From positions 79,890-143,889 of the forward strand of contig JACKAN010000008.1 in assembly GCA_020635055.1 (NCBI GenBank): a stretch of 64,000 nucleotides of DNA, given 5' to 3'. The notes below the pieces were generated by a model. That model ran no database searches. It had not been told where the DNA came from and saw only the letters and a list, made by a program, of their open reading frames with translations. The stretch comes from Pseudobdellovibrionaceae bacterium. GTDB taxonomy: Bacteria; Bdellovibrionota; Bdellovibrionia; Bdellovibrionales; UBA1609. Shown in pieces: positions 52,946-61,539 of the stretch (position 1 is its first letter; the number at the start of each line of letters is the position of its first letter). The translations under genes were made by a program, and so were the position numbers.

Positions 52946-53611
52946 ATGAAGTATAATGGTATTTTTTTAGTTTTTTTAACATTTTTTGTGTCTTTTGCTG
53001 CATATAGTGACAATAAACTACAAAACAATTCAGAGAAAAGGAAAGTCGGTATTTTAACTTACTTGGAAGAAGATGTTTCTTCATATGATTTTGTTTGCGA
53101 GCCTGCAGCCCAAACTAAGAAATGTTATTACGTGACAGATTTTTATCGCATTTTAAAACCAGAAGATGATATTTCAGGTGCTATGAATGCACAAAAAATA
53201 AGTAAAGGACAAGGAGCTTTTGTTGAGGTTATTCTCAATCAATTGATAGCAACAGCCTCTCCAGATCAGTACAAAACCACGCAGATATTTGATTTTTATA
53301 TAAAGCTTCATTGGAAAGGTAAGCGCTTAGGTTTGCAGGAAGATGGCCTTGATTTAGTGGATAGTCATATCATTAAGGGGCAGGTTGTACGTGATGCTGA
53401 AGAGGGTTTGTTCATTGATATTATATCAGTACCCGATTTGTTATTACTAGATACATTTATGCCTAGAAACCTAGCTGAAATATTTGGTCGAAATGCCCAC
53501 ATGGAATCATTTGAATTAGAACATGATGTAAAAACTTGGATTAAGTTTTTGATGGTACCAATTCTCAAATCATATTTTGATGGAGAACCAGTTCAAATCA
53601 ATCAACCTTAA
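52946..53611 (+). CDS. Secreted protein of unknown function
   Basis: 221 residues from ATG 52946, chosen because the signal peptide KYNGIFLVFLTFFVSFAAYS starts here and ACGGAAAAC is upstream; the ATG at 52850 would put 32 non-signal residues in front. The mature part has two Cys (VCEPAAQTKKCYYV) and alternating strands ending in an acidic helix region (NAHMESFELEHDVKTWIKF). No family recognised. The same direction and 117 bp distance from the next secreted-protein gene suggest a loose cluster. Confidence 0.65.
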   Translation: MKYNGIFLVFLTFFVSFAAYSDNKLQNNSEKRKVGILTYLEEDVSSYDFVCEPAAQTKKCYYVTDFYRILKPEDDISGAMNAQKISKGQGAFVEVILNQLIATASPDQYKTTQIFDFYIKLHWKGKRLGLQEDGLDLVDSHIIKGQVVRDAEEGLFIDIISVPDLLLLDTFMPRNLAEIFGRNAHMESFELEHDVKTWIKFLMVPILKSYFDGEPVQINQP

Positions 53612-53728
53612 TATATCTAAATTTGGAAATGTGTTTTTCAAGGTAGATTTTCTAGATTATTTTATTAAGTGATTTTGCTTTAATTACGGGTTTAATTATT
53701 GCTGTAATAGGTTTTAATAGGAGACACA

Positions 53729-55375
53729 GTGAATAGTTGTGAATGTAAAAAGATTAACGAAACTTTAACAAGAAAACCAAAGTGTGTGGATGTTTTTTTA
53801 AATACAAATTTCACCTTATTTTACCTGGTTGTAGTTATAGTTTTATTCTCATTAACCCCTCAAAGTTATGCAAATCAAGGCGGGAAAGTTCTTAGTTTTT
53901 TTCGAGGTTGTAATGATGCTTTAAACAGGGTTCAGGAAAATGAACAACACCTAAAGTTAATTGAAAAACTAGAAATGTTGGTGAAGGACCCTGAAATTAG
54001 GGCTTTTTATTACAAGGAAGCATTAAGTTTCGTTGCTTATGGAGAGGTGATTGACGAAAATCATTTTAACTCTAGGTTTTCGACATCAGGAATAAGACAA
54101 TATTGGAAGGCCCTTTCTTTAGCAGATAGAGATATTTTTATCAATCAAGTGCTACCATCGACAAAAGTAATTAGAACAGGACCTGGGAATAGATTGCAGA
54201 TGAGTTTTAGTTTTCATTGGCTTGGAGCAAGGAGTAGAGATTTCAGTTTAGAAGTTGCATTAAAACAAGCTCTCTCATCTAGGCACATTACTGATATTTA
54301 TATAGCAAAAGAAAGTATTAGGAACCTGCCTGGTATAGATTACGCTCATGCAGTTGCTTGGGATAGTACTAACCAAAAAGACTTGTATAAATATATGCAT
54401 GAATTGGTGTTAGCCCTGCCAGCAACTGATGGAGGAGTCAATAGAACATTAGATTTTTTGGCTGCTATTCATAGATTGTATAGTGATTCAGATGCGCCAA
54501 ATGTAAATATAGATTTAAACACAGATTTAAGAATAATTGGTCAAATGACTGATGAAAAAGAAACATTTAAGGCTCTTTTGAAATACTACTCGCCTTTTTT
54601 TAAATTCATTAATTTGAAACGCTGGACTGGCGAAAAAATGGATTTTGGAAATAGACTACTGTTAAGGGCCTCACAGTTTCCACCTATAAGAGAAGCTCTC
54701 GAAAGGCTCGTAGCGAGCTCACTTCTTTTTCTGGGATCTAATCTAGATCTACCTGTAGATGAAGTAACGAGGCTTTTATTAAGGCCTTTAGTTTTTGTAA
54801 AAAGTGAGTCTTTAAGAAATGCAGGACATGCAACTAATTTTACCAATTTCATAAAAGGAATGAGTTTTTCAATATCTAATCCCGATTCACTGGCTGATGA
54901 TTTGATGGATCATATTCGAAAGCAGTTACTTTCTCTTTATATAATTGGAGAATATTACTACCAATTATCACTTAAAGCATCTCATCCTGAATATACAATC
55001 CACATTTTCTTTAGGGAGTTTAACCCTGGAAGCCTTGAGAAGCCATTGGCAACCTTGAAAGCCATTGCTTTCCATACTTTATTAAATCCAATGTGGGCTG
55101 TTTTGCAAATGGATAGTGATTCCTCTGCTATATTAGCTCGTTTGTCTATTGATAGTTTTGAGTTTTCGAAATTGTTAGTTCAATTTTACAATAGGTTGTT
55201 TCCCAATAGTCCTATGGCAATAAGTACCGAAATTCAAAACACAGCTTTAGTAGTAGAAATGAGGAATGAGTTAGTGAAAGTAACAAAAAAAACACTTGGT
55301 TTTGATAAAGAAAAATGGCTTCGGGAGTTTAGAGATCTTACAAAAATAAACCCTTTTGGTCAGAGGTGGTGGTAA
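53729..55375 (+). CDS. Large exported protein of unknown function
   Basis: 548 residues from a GTG start behind AGGAGACACA. An N-terminal Cys-containing stretch precedes a hydrophobic helix (FTLFYLVVVIVLFSLTPQSYA, about 29-49), which may be a signal anchor or a cleaved signal with an unusual n-region. The rest is largely helical (LLRASQFPPIREALERLVASSLLFLGS). No Cys-rich or catalytic motif and no family recognised. It ends 50 bp before the convergent TIR fragment. Confidence 0.65.
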   Translation: MNSCECKKINETLTRKPKCVDVFLNTNFTLFYLVVVIVLFSLTPQSYANQGGKVLSFFRGCNDALNRVQENEQHLKLIEKLEMLVKDPEIRAFYYKEALSFVAYGEVIDENHFNSRFSTSGIRQYWKALSLADRDIFINQVLPSTKVIRTGPGNRLQMSFSFHWLGARSRDFSLEVALKQALSSRHITDIYIAKESIRNLPGIDYAHAVAWDSTNQKDLYKYMHELVLALPATDGGVNRTLDFLAAIHRLYSDSDAPNVNIDLNTDLRIIGQMTDEKETFKALLKYYSPFFKFINLKRWTGEKMDFGNRLLLRASQFPPIREALERLVASSLLFLGSNLDLPVDEVTRLLLRPLVFVKSESLRNAGHATNFTNFIKGMSFSISNPDSLADDLMDHIRKQLLSLYIIGEYYYQLSLKASHPEYTIHIFFREFNPGSLEKPLATLKAIAFHTLLNPMWAVLQMDSDSSAILARLSIDSFEFSKLLVQFYNRLFPNSPMAISTEIQNTALVVEMRNELVKVTKKTLGFDKEKWLREFRDLTKINPFGQRWW

Positions 55376-55424
55376 CTAAGAAATATTGTCCTGAAATATT
55401 TCTTAGAAATGTTCCCTGTATAAA

Positions 55425-55631
55425 CTATATCCCGCTCAAAATAGGTGCTATTTTACTTATACCCTCTATGCCCAGTTCAATACTAACGTATCCTATGGTT
55501 ATAGGCAGTCCGAGAAGTTCAGAGTCATCAATTTTGACAGGGAGAATATACTCTGATCCCTTTTCCATTAACATTCTTTCTTGGGCAGTTCTTCGCTCAT
55601 GTATTGTCCACTCACTTGTGAGCGCTTCATT
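55425..55631 (-). pseudogene. TIR-domain protein, C-terminal fragment
   Basis: The complement encodes about 68 residues: SEWTIHERRTAQERMLMEKG, then EYILPVKIDDSELLGLPITI, then GYVSIELGIEGISKIAPIL and a TAG at 55425-55427. EYILPxxxDDxExxGLxxxIGY is the typical end of bacterial TIR domains, which often act in antiphage signalling as NAD-degrading or cyclic-nucleotide-making enzymes. The N-terminal part with the catalytic Glu is cut off by the IS66 element at about 55631. A lost defence gene. Confidence 0.75.
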
Positions 55632-55697
55632 GAGACCATAGTTTGCTAAAAATTAACTGCTTGTTAAAATCCGCCCAACAAGAGATGGAGGATTTAA

Positions 55698-55890
55698 ATG
55701 GCAGAAGCAATCAATTCAATTCGTGAAAAGTACATGGCCCATCTAGAGAAGCAAAAGCTATAAGGTCTAAGTATTAAGAAGTATGGTGTTCAAAATAACT
55801 TAATTGAACATAAATTTAGTTACAATCGCAGTTATAAATCAAAGTCTCAAAAACCAGTAAATTCTCAATCATCTTTTCAGCTGTTAAAAT
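55698..55890 (+). pseudogene. tnpA: IS66 TnpA with an in-frame stop at codon 22
   Basis: ATG 55698 behind GGAGG. It reads MAEAINSIREKYMAHLEKQK, then L, TAA at 55761-55763, then in the same frame GLSIKKYGVQNNLIEHKFSY and a basic Ser-rich tail (NRSYKSKSQKP), which resembles the HTH of IS66 TnpA proteins. If the stop is real, TnpA is inactive unless provided in trans. Confidence 0.75.
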
Positions 55891-55942
55891 TATTGAAAGT
55901 AAGTTACACAAGTCTAAAAATATATTTATCCACAAGTTACCT

Positions 55943-56245
55943 GTGGATATGCGCAAAAGCATTAACGGTCTGAGTGTGGTCGTTGCCACCGAGATGCAGT
56001 TAGATTTAAAATCACCTACTTTTTTTGTTTTTACAAATAAGCGCCGTACTCATATGAAAATACTTTATTTTGACAAGAGTGGTTTTGCTTTGTGGCTAAA
56101 GCGTTTAGAGGGTTCAAAGCTTTCTTGGCCCAAACATGTGGAAAACTCCGTAGTTGAAATAACAGCTGAAGATATGGAGTTATTGTTAGACGACGTTAAT
56201 GTATTGACGCGCTTTAAAAAGGTTCACTTTGAAAAAATAGTTTGA
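55943..56245 (+). CDS. tnpB: IS66 accessory protein TnpB, start uncertain
   Basis: 100 codons from GTG 55943. The frame is open further upstream and encodes a family-like IFIHKLPVDMRKSINGLSVVV, so the natural N-terminus is longer but no ATG, GTG or TTG is available there. The core HxKLPVDMRKSINGL and FFVFTNKRRTHMKILYFDKSG are hallmarks of TnpB. It may be initiated by coupling to tnpA or be damaged. Confidence 0.82.
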   Translation: MDMRKSINGLSVVVATEMQLDLKSPTFFVFTNKRRTHMKILYFDKSGFALWLKRLEGSKLSWPKHVENSVVEITAEDMELLLDDVNVLTRFKKVHFEKIV

Positions 56246-56257
56246 TAGTTTTTTTAT

Positions 56258-57769
56258 GTGCAAAGCCAAGAACACCTTCAAAAAGAAAATAAACATTTAA
56301 GAGAAAAGTTAGAGCATCTTCATTCGATTATACGTTTATTAAAAAAACATAAGTTTGGCTCCAAGTCTGAGAGATACGAAGATGTCTCCACTGAGCAAAT
56401 GGTGTTTAATGAAATTGAAGTAGAATCTCCCAAGGCTATAGAAACAGAGCCGATTAGCTATACACGCAAAAAGAAAGGCCGAGGTAAGAAGAAGCTAATC
56501 CCAAGTGATATCCTCAGAGGGGAAGTTATTATTTATTTACCAAAAGATCAAGAGGTGTGTCCCCATGATGGCACTCCACTTAAACAAATTGGTGCTGTAG
56601 TAAATGAAAAGTTAAAAACCATTGCTACTAGGACATCAGTCGTTGTTTATAAACGATTAAAGTACGCTTGTCCTTGTTGTGATGGTCATGTGGCAGAGGC
56701 TAAAGTAAAATCAATTTTACCGGGAACGATAGTAACACCTGAGTTGTTATCTTTTTTGATATTTTCCAAATTTTTTCAGGCCTTGCCGCTCTACAGGCTA
56801 GAAGAGCTTTATCATTTACAGGGCATTGTTTTAAAGCGTTCCACTATGGCCCGCTGGCTTGTACAAATCTCGCAAAGGCTAATACCTGTTTGGAATATAT
56901 TAGAGGAAAAAGTTTTTTCCATTGGTTATGTTGGAATAGATGCAACCACGGTGCAAGTTTTAAAAGAAGAAGGTAGAGAGGCAAAAACAAAATCCACTAT
57001 GTGTGTTAGGGGCAGTCCTGAGTTAAGTATAGTTCTTTTTGATTATGATGTTTCTAGTGGAGGTGGTGTGGCTAAACGATTAGTGACTGGCTACAAAGGG
57101 GCTTTGCAGGCAAATGCCCACAAAGGTTATGGTACACTTGAAAGGCATAACTTAACTCTCCTTGGTTGTATGATGCACTCTCGTCGCCGATTTTATAAAG
57201 CTTGGCTAGAAGCCAAAAAACAACCAGGTATAGCCTCGGAAGGCTTGGCTATGTTTAAGTTCCTCTATGATAAAGAGGAAGCCTACAAAAAAATGAATTC
57301 AACACCACAAGAGAGAAAAAAGTGGCGAGATAAAGAAATAGCTCCAAGCATGGAAGCTATTAAACAATGGTGTGAGTGGAAATTTAAAGAGGTTTTACCC
57401 AGTAGCACTATAGGCAATGCCCTTAGCTATTTTATTAATGAGTATGATGTGTTAAGAGGCTTTTTAAAAGACGGTCGTTATGAAATAGACAACGGGTGGG
57501 TGGAGCGAGTTATTAAGAGATTTGCCATCGGGAGAAAAAACTGGTTATTTTACAATACAGTTGAGGGAGCTAAATCTTCAAGTGTACTTTATAGCTTAGT
57601 GTTGACAGCAAAGCTTAACGGCAAGGACCCATTTAAAGTGATGGCTGAAATATTTAAAAAACTAACAGATGCTGAAACTATTGATGACTATGAAATATTA
57701 GCTGAGCTTTTACTTACGGCGTCTAATTTACAGTCATGTCATAAGAAAGAAGGAGCCTTAATCTTGTGA
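56258..57769 (+). CDS. tnpC: IS66 transposase TnpC
   Basis: 503 residues, full length, from GTG 56258. Order: N-terminal coiled coil (ENKHLREKLEHLHSIIRLLKK), a basic KKKGRGKKK stretch, a zinc region (CPCCDG), the core VGIDATTVQVLKEEG (DAT in place of the more usual DET), the MMHSRRRFYKAWLEAKK motif and the C-terminal IDNGWVERVIKRFAIGRKNWLF containing the conserved Glu. It catalyses movement of IS66 elements with TnpB. Apparently intact. Confidence 0.93.
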   Translation: MQSQEHLQKENKHLREKLEHLHSIIRLLKKHKFGSKSERYEDVSTEQMVFNEIEVESPKAIETEPISYTRKKKGRGKKKLIPSDILRGEVIIYLPKDQEVCPHDGTPLKQIGAVVNEKLKTIATRTSVVVYKRLKYACPCCDGHVAEAKVKSILPGTIVTPELLSFLIFSKFFQALPLYRLEELYHLQGIVLKRSTMARWLVQISQRLIPVWNILEEKVFSIGYVGIDATTVQVLKEEGREAKTKSTMCVRGSPELSIVLFDYDVSSGGGVAKRLVTGYKGALQANAHKGYGTLERHNLTLLGCMMHSRRRFYKAWLEAKKQPGIASEGLAMFKFLYDKEEAYKKMNSTPQERKKWRDKEIAPSMEAIKQWCEWKFKEVLPSSTIGNALSYFINEYDVLRGFLKDGRYEIDNGWVERVIKRFAIGRKNWLFYNTVEGAKSSSVLYSLVLTAKLNGKDPFKVMAEIFKKLTDAETIDDYEILAELLLTASNLQSCHKKEGALIL

Positions 57770-58155
57770 GAAAAAATAATAATAGAAAATTACCTGAAGT
57801 ACTTAAGGGGCAAAAAGCCTCTCAAACTTTTTTAGAGTTTTGCGCTCCTGTGTTAGATGACCTATCTGATGAAGACGCCCAAAACTTAACCTTTATTGAT
57901 CAGGCTCTAAGAGTTCCATGGATGATTTGGAACACTGTTGTACTTGAGGAACAAAAGAAAAACCAAACAGCGTGGCATAAGCGGATAAATATAATGACTC
58001 GACAACTTCCCTTTGCCAAGCCCTTGTTGGACTTTTGGGTAAAGCGAAAAGTTGAAAGCTTTAACCAATATAAGTACCTAATGGGTGAATATAAATTAAT
58101 TCCATTAGAAGGTTATACCTTCTCTTTAAAAATTGAATCCAGGTCAATTAATTAA
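57766..58155 (+). CDS. Fourth ORF of IS66 element B, unknown function
   Basis: 129 residues starting at GTG 57766, overlapping the tnpC stop by four bases, so translationally coupled. It is basic and helical, with LPEVLKGQKASQTFLEFCAP and a C-terminal LIPLEGYTFSLKIESRSIN. I do not recognise it. It lies inside the element (the inverted end follows at once) and so moves with it. It is a passenger or an accessory transposition gene. Confidence 0.7.
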   Translation: MRKNNNRKLPEVLKGQKASQTFLEFCAPVLDDLSDEDAQNLTFIDQALRVPWMIWNTVVLEEQKKNQTAWHKRINIMTRQLPFAKPLLDFWVKRKVESFNQYKYLMGEYKLIPLEGYTFSLKIESRSIN

Positions 58156-61100
58156 ATAATGGTCTCATTGTGGTAAAGTATCCTCCCACATAGAGAGTGG
58201 ATCCTGACAGGGCGAGGGTGTTTACCGAGCTATTTGCATTAGGGTCAAAGATGGTGGCCAAACCTGTGGAAGTATCAAGGGCGGCAATATTGCTTCGAGT
58301 TTGCCCACCGATTGTGCTAAAGCCACCTCCAGCATAAAGAGTGGATCCTGATAGGGCGAGGGTTCTTACCGTACCATCTGCATTGGGGTTAAATGTGGTG
58401 GCAAGGCCTGTTGTTGTGTCAAGGGCGGCAATATAATTTCGAGTTTGCCCACCGATGGTGCTAAAGTCTCCTCCAGCATAGAGAGTGGATCCTGATAGGG
58501 CGAGGGTTCTTACTGTATTATTCGCACTGGGGTTGAATGCGGCGGCAAGGCCTGTGGAAGTGTCAAGGGTAGCGATTCGATTTCGAGTTTGCCCACCGAT
58601 GGTGCTAAAGTCTCCTCCCACATAGAGAGTGGATCCTGATAGGGCGAGGGTTCTTACCGTATTATTCGCACTGGGGTTAAAAGTAGTAGCGAGACCTGTG
58701 GAAGTATCAAGGGCAGCGATTCGATTTCGAGCTTGCCCTCCGATATTGGTAAAGTTTCCTCCCACATAGAGAGTGGATCCTGATAGGGCGAGGGTGAGTG
58801 TACCATTATTCACATTGGGGTTAAAAGTTGTGGCAAGACCTGTTGTCGTGTCAAGGGCGGCAACCCGATTTCTAGCTTGCCCTCCGATTGTGATAAAGTA
58901 TCCTCCCACATAGAGAGTGGATCCTGATAGGGCGAGGGTGTTTACCGAAGCACTTGCATTTGGGTTAAAGGTTGTGGCAAGACCTGTCGTAGTATCAAGC
59001 GCGGCAATATTGTTTCTTGCTTGCCCTCCGATTGTGGTAAAGCCTCCCCCAACATAGAGAGTGGATCCTGAAAGAGCGAGGGTTTTTACTAAATTATTCG
59101 CAATAGGGTTAAAGGTTGTGGCAAGACCTGTCGTAGTATCAAGCGCGGCAATATTGCTTCGAGTTTGCCCTCCGATATTGGTAAAGTTTCCTCCCACATA
59201 GAGAGTGGATCCTGATAGGGCGAGGGTCCATACCGAATTATTCGCATTGGGGTTAAAGGTTGTGGCAAGACCTGTTGTAGTATCAAGGGCGGCAATAAAA
59301 TTTCTAGCTTGCCCTCCGATTGTGGTAAAGCCTCCTCCAACATAGAGAGTGGATCCTGATATAGCTAGGGTGGTTACTGAACTATTCGCATTGGGGTTAA
59401 AGGTTGTGGCAAGACCTGTTGTAGTGTCAATGGCAGCAATATAATTTCTAGCTTGCCCTCCAATTGTGCTAAAGTTTCCTCCCACATAGAGAGTGGATCC
59501 TGATATAGCTAGGGTGGTTACTGAACTATTCGCATTGGGGTTAAAGGTGATGGCAAGACCTGTTGTAGTGTCAATGGCAGCAATATAATTTCTAGCTTGC
59601 CCTCCAATTGTGCTAAAGTTTCCTCCCACATAGAGAGTGGATCCTGATAGGGCTAGGGTGATTATAATATTAGTCGCATTAGGGTTAAAGGTTGTGGCAA
59701 GACCTGTTGTAGTATCAAGGGCAGCAATATAATTTCTAGTTTGCCCTCCGATATTGGTAAAGTTTCCTCCCACATAGAGAGTGGTTCCTGACAAGGCGAG
59801 GGTGATTACTATACTATTCGCATTTGGGTTAAAGGTCGTGGCAAGGCCTGTTGTCGTGTCAAGCGCGGCAATATTGTTTCTTGTTTGCCCTCCGATTGAG
59901 GTAAAGTCCCCTCCCACATAGAGAGTGGACCCTGAAAGGGCTAGGGACGTAACTGAGCTTGAAGGGTTCGGTATAAAAGTTAAATCTACAGATCCGTCAG
60001 AATTTATATGAGCAAGGTTAGAGATGTTAAAACCTCCTACAAGAGTAAAGGAGCCACCTATATAAAATCCTCCACTGCCATCAGAAATGGATGAGCTAAC
60101 TGATCCATTTACAGTGGCCTGTCCAAAATCAATAGAATCTGTTGCCGTGTCCACCATTGCCCCATTGGAAGAGAGATATTCGCCTACCGTAGTGAAGATT
60201 CCGCCGAAGTATAGAGTGTTGCCATCCAGTTCAAGTGTATTGATAGTCCCGTTGACACCGCCTGTTGTATTTGAAGCACCTACTATAGGATCAAGTGATA
60301 GATCTGAATGAATCCTTGCTATTTTATGTCTAGCTTCTCCACCCACAGAGGTAAAATTGCCAGCAATGTAAAATCCACCACTGCCATCAGGAATGGAGGC
60401 GTTCACTAAGCCATCAACTTTTGGAAAGGCATCAAGATTGGGGAAAGGCAGTCCTGTTGTGGTATCAAGAGGAACCCCTCTTCCTGAGCAAGTCCCAACT
60501 TGTGTAAAATCTCCTCCGATGTAAGTCACAGTTGTGTCAACTTCAATGGCGTTGACAGATCCATTAAAACATTGACTAGCTCTACTTGTAGGCAGAGGTG
60601 GGATATAAGAGAGAGAGTTACTTAAAGTCACAGTTCCACCACGAGGCTTTGTTATTTTTACTGAAACAACACCTTCATTAAATCCAGACGCAGAGCAAGT
60701 GACAGTGGTGAGTCCACCAAGGTTAACTGAAGAGCAAGGGAGTTCAGTCGAATCTGAAGTCACCAGTGCCACCGTGGAGCCCACAACAAAGTGATCTCCA
60801 GTCAGAGTGATGGTGCCACCATCAAAGGTTGCAAGACTCGCAGGAGCTGTTGAATCTAGTGTAGGAGCTTGGGTGTCGAGGACAAAGTCAGAGGACTGAG
60901 TGAAGCAATCTGAAGTAGGCAGAGAGTTTTCAACCATCATTGCTGAAAAATTATAGGTGCCATCACTAAGAGCCGGAGTGTTGATGGTCATAGTTTCAGA
61001 GGTAATAATTGAGGAAGACAGAAGAGTTGAGCAAGTGGCATCAGAGTAGAGATTGAGAGTTTGTCCGATTTTAAGGTTGTTAAATTGAAGACCAGGGTTG

Positions 61101-61291
61101 GGGTTGTCAGAAGGTGAGGCTTCAGAGAGACTAAATTGTGGACTTGCAGGAGTCGTAACTGGAGGCAAATTAGAAGGATCATCAGATGCGGACGAGCCTA
61201 GTCCAGAGATCTCAGTGTTCAGAAAGCAGGAAGCAGAAAGTATTGAAATGATACTGATTAAAAAAAACTTACTAAACTTACTAAATACCAT
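58148..61291 (-). CDS. Lipoprotein with delta-60-like tandem repeats, truncated by IS66
   Basis: 1047 codons now; the last seven codons come from the IS66 end. The signal peptide MVFSKFSKFFLISIISILSASC has its Cys at residue 22. An Ig-like region follows (about 80-230), then four irregular GGxF-type repeats and twelve complete plus one partial 48-residue repeats (LYVGGNFTTIGGQARNYIA, LDTTTGLATTFNPN). These build beta-propeller-type surface structures in Bdellovibrio-like genomes. The true C-terminus is missing; no remainder is found left of the IS66 element. Predicted to be attached to the outer membrane and exposed. Confidence 0.85.
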   Translation of the reverse strand: MVFSKFSKFFLISIISILSASCFLNTEISGLGSSASDDPSNLPPVTTPASPQFSLSEASPSDNPNPGLQFNNLKIGQTLNLYSDATCSTLLSSSIITSETMTINTPALSDGTYNFSAMMVENSLPTSDCFTQSSDFVLDTQAPTLDSTAPASLATFDGGTITLTGDHFVVGSTVALVTSDSTELPCSSVNLGGLTTVTCSASGFNEGVVSVKITKPRGGTVTLSNSLSYIPPLPTSRASQCFNGSVNAIEVDTTVTYIGGDFTQVGTCSGRGVPLDTTTGLPFPNLDAFPKVDGLVNASIPDGSGGFYIAGNFTSVGGEARHKIARIHSDLSLDPIVGASNTTGGVNGTINTLELDGNTLYFGGIFTTVGEYLSSNGAMVDTATDSIDFGQATVNGSVSSSISDGSGGFYIGGSFTLVGGFNISNLAHINSDGSVDLTFIPNPSSSVTSLALSGSTLYVGGDFTSIGGQTRNNIAALDTTTGLATTFNPNANSIVITLALSGTTLYVGGNFTNIGGQTRNYIAALDTTTGLATTFNPNATNIIITLALSGSTLYVGGNFSTIGGQARNYIAAIDTTTGLAITFNPNANSSVTTLAISGSTLYVGGNFSTIGGQARNYIAAIDTTTGLATTFNPNANSSVTTLAISGSTLYVGGGFTTIGGQARNFIAALDTTTGLATTFNPNANNSVWTLALSGSTLYVGGNFTNIGGQTRSNIAALDTTTGLATTFNPIANNLVKTLALSGSTLYVGGGFTTIGGQARNNIAALDTTTGLATTFNPNASASVNTLALSGSTLYVGGYFITIGGQARNRVAALDTTTGLATTFNPNVNNGTLTLALSGSTLYVGGNFTNIGGQARNRIAALDTSTGLATTFNPSANNTVRTLALSGSTLYVGGDFSTIGGQTRNRIATLDTSTGLAAAFNPSANNTVRTLALSGSTLYAGGDFSTIGGQTRNYIAALDTTTGLATTFNPNADGTVRTLALSGSTLYAGGGFSTIGGQTRSNIAALDTSTGLATIFDPNANSSVNTLALSGSTLYVGGYFTTMRPLFN
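58190..59960 (-). repeat. Tandem 144-bp coding repeat (12 and a fraction units)
   Basis: Successive GAGAGTGGATCCTGA-type blocks recur every 144 bases (for example 58195, 58339, 58483). Each unit encodes 48 residues. High identity between units favours unequal crossing-over and copy-number change. It is coding and so not a CRISPR array. Confidence 0.95.
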
Positions 61292-61539
61292 AAGCTCATA
61301 TCGGATTTAATTAAGAAAACTAAAGGTTATATTAGTGGACTTTTTAATGACTTTTTCTAATTTTAGATCTGGCAATAAAATAATTTTTGCAACATATTCT
61401 TCTGGGGTCATAGGTGTTTTCCTTTCTTAAAACTTGTTGTAGACAAACAAATTTTAAGAAGGATTCGCCTATTGACTCAACTTACCAAAAACCCTATGGA
61501 ACTCCGCATTCTACCATAAGTGTGAATACCCCTTAAATT
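61292..61539. other. Intergenic region, no gene seen
   Basis: About 250 bp between two lipoprotein genes on the same strand. AT-rich. A GAAAACACC/GGTGTTTTC pair near 61410 and a TAGGGGTG/CACCCCT-type context near the left gene end are the only structure. No terminator with a T-run is evident. Confidence 0.4.

Larger units (their letters stand above)
55618..58168 (+). mobile_element. IS66-family element B with an extra fourth ORF
   Basis: It carries tnpA (mutated), tnpB, tnpC and a 129-residue ORF. The two ends share TGAGACCAT(A/T)(G/A)TTT, near 55631 (left) and 58150-58168 (right, complement). The left end may extend to the IS66-like GTGAGCGC at 55618. The right end cuts the repeat lipoprotein gene; the left end cuts the TIR gene. 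Since these are different genes, a deletion or rearrangement occurred at one side. Confidence 0.82.

Noticed and set aside
58190..59960. CRISPR-like array of regular repeats
   Set aside because: The 144-bp units are wholly coding, vary by codon, have no spacers and lie in one long reading frame of a lipoprotein.
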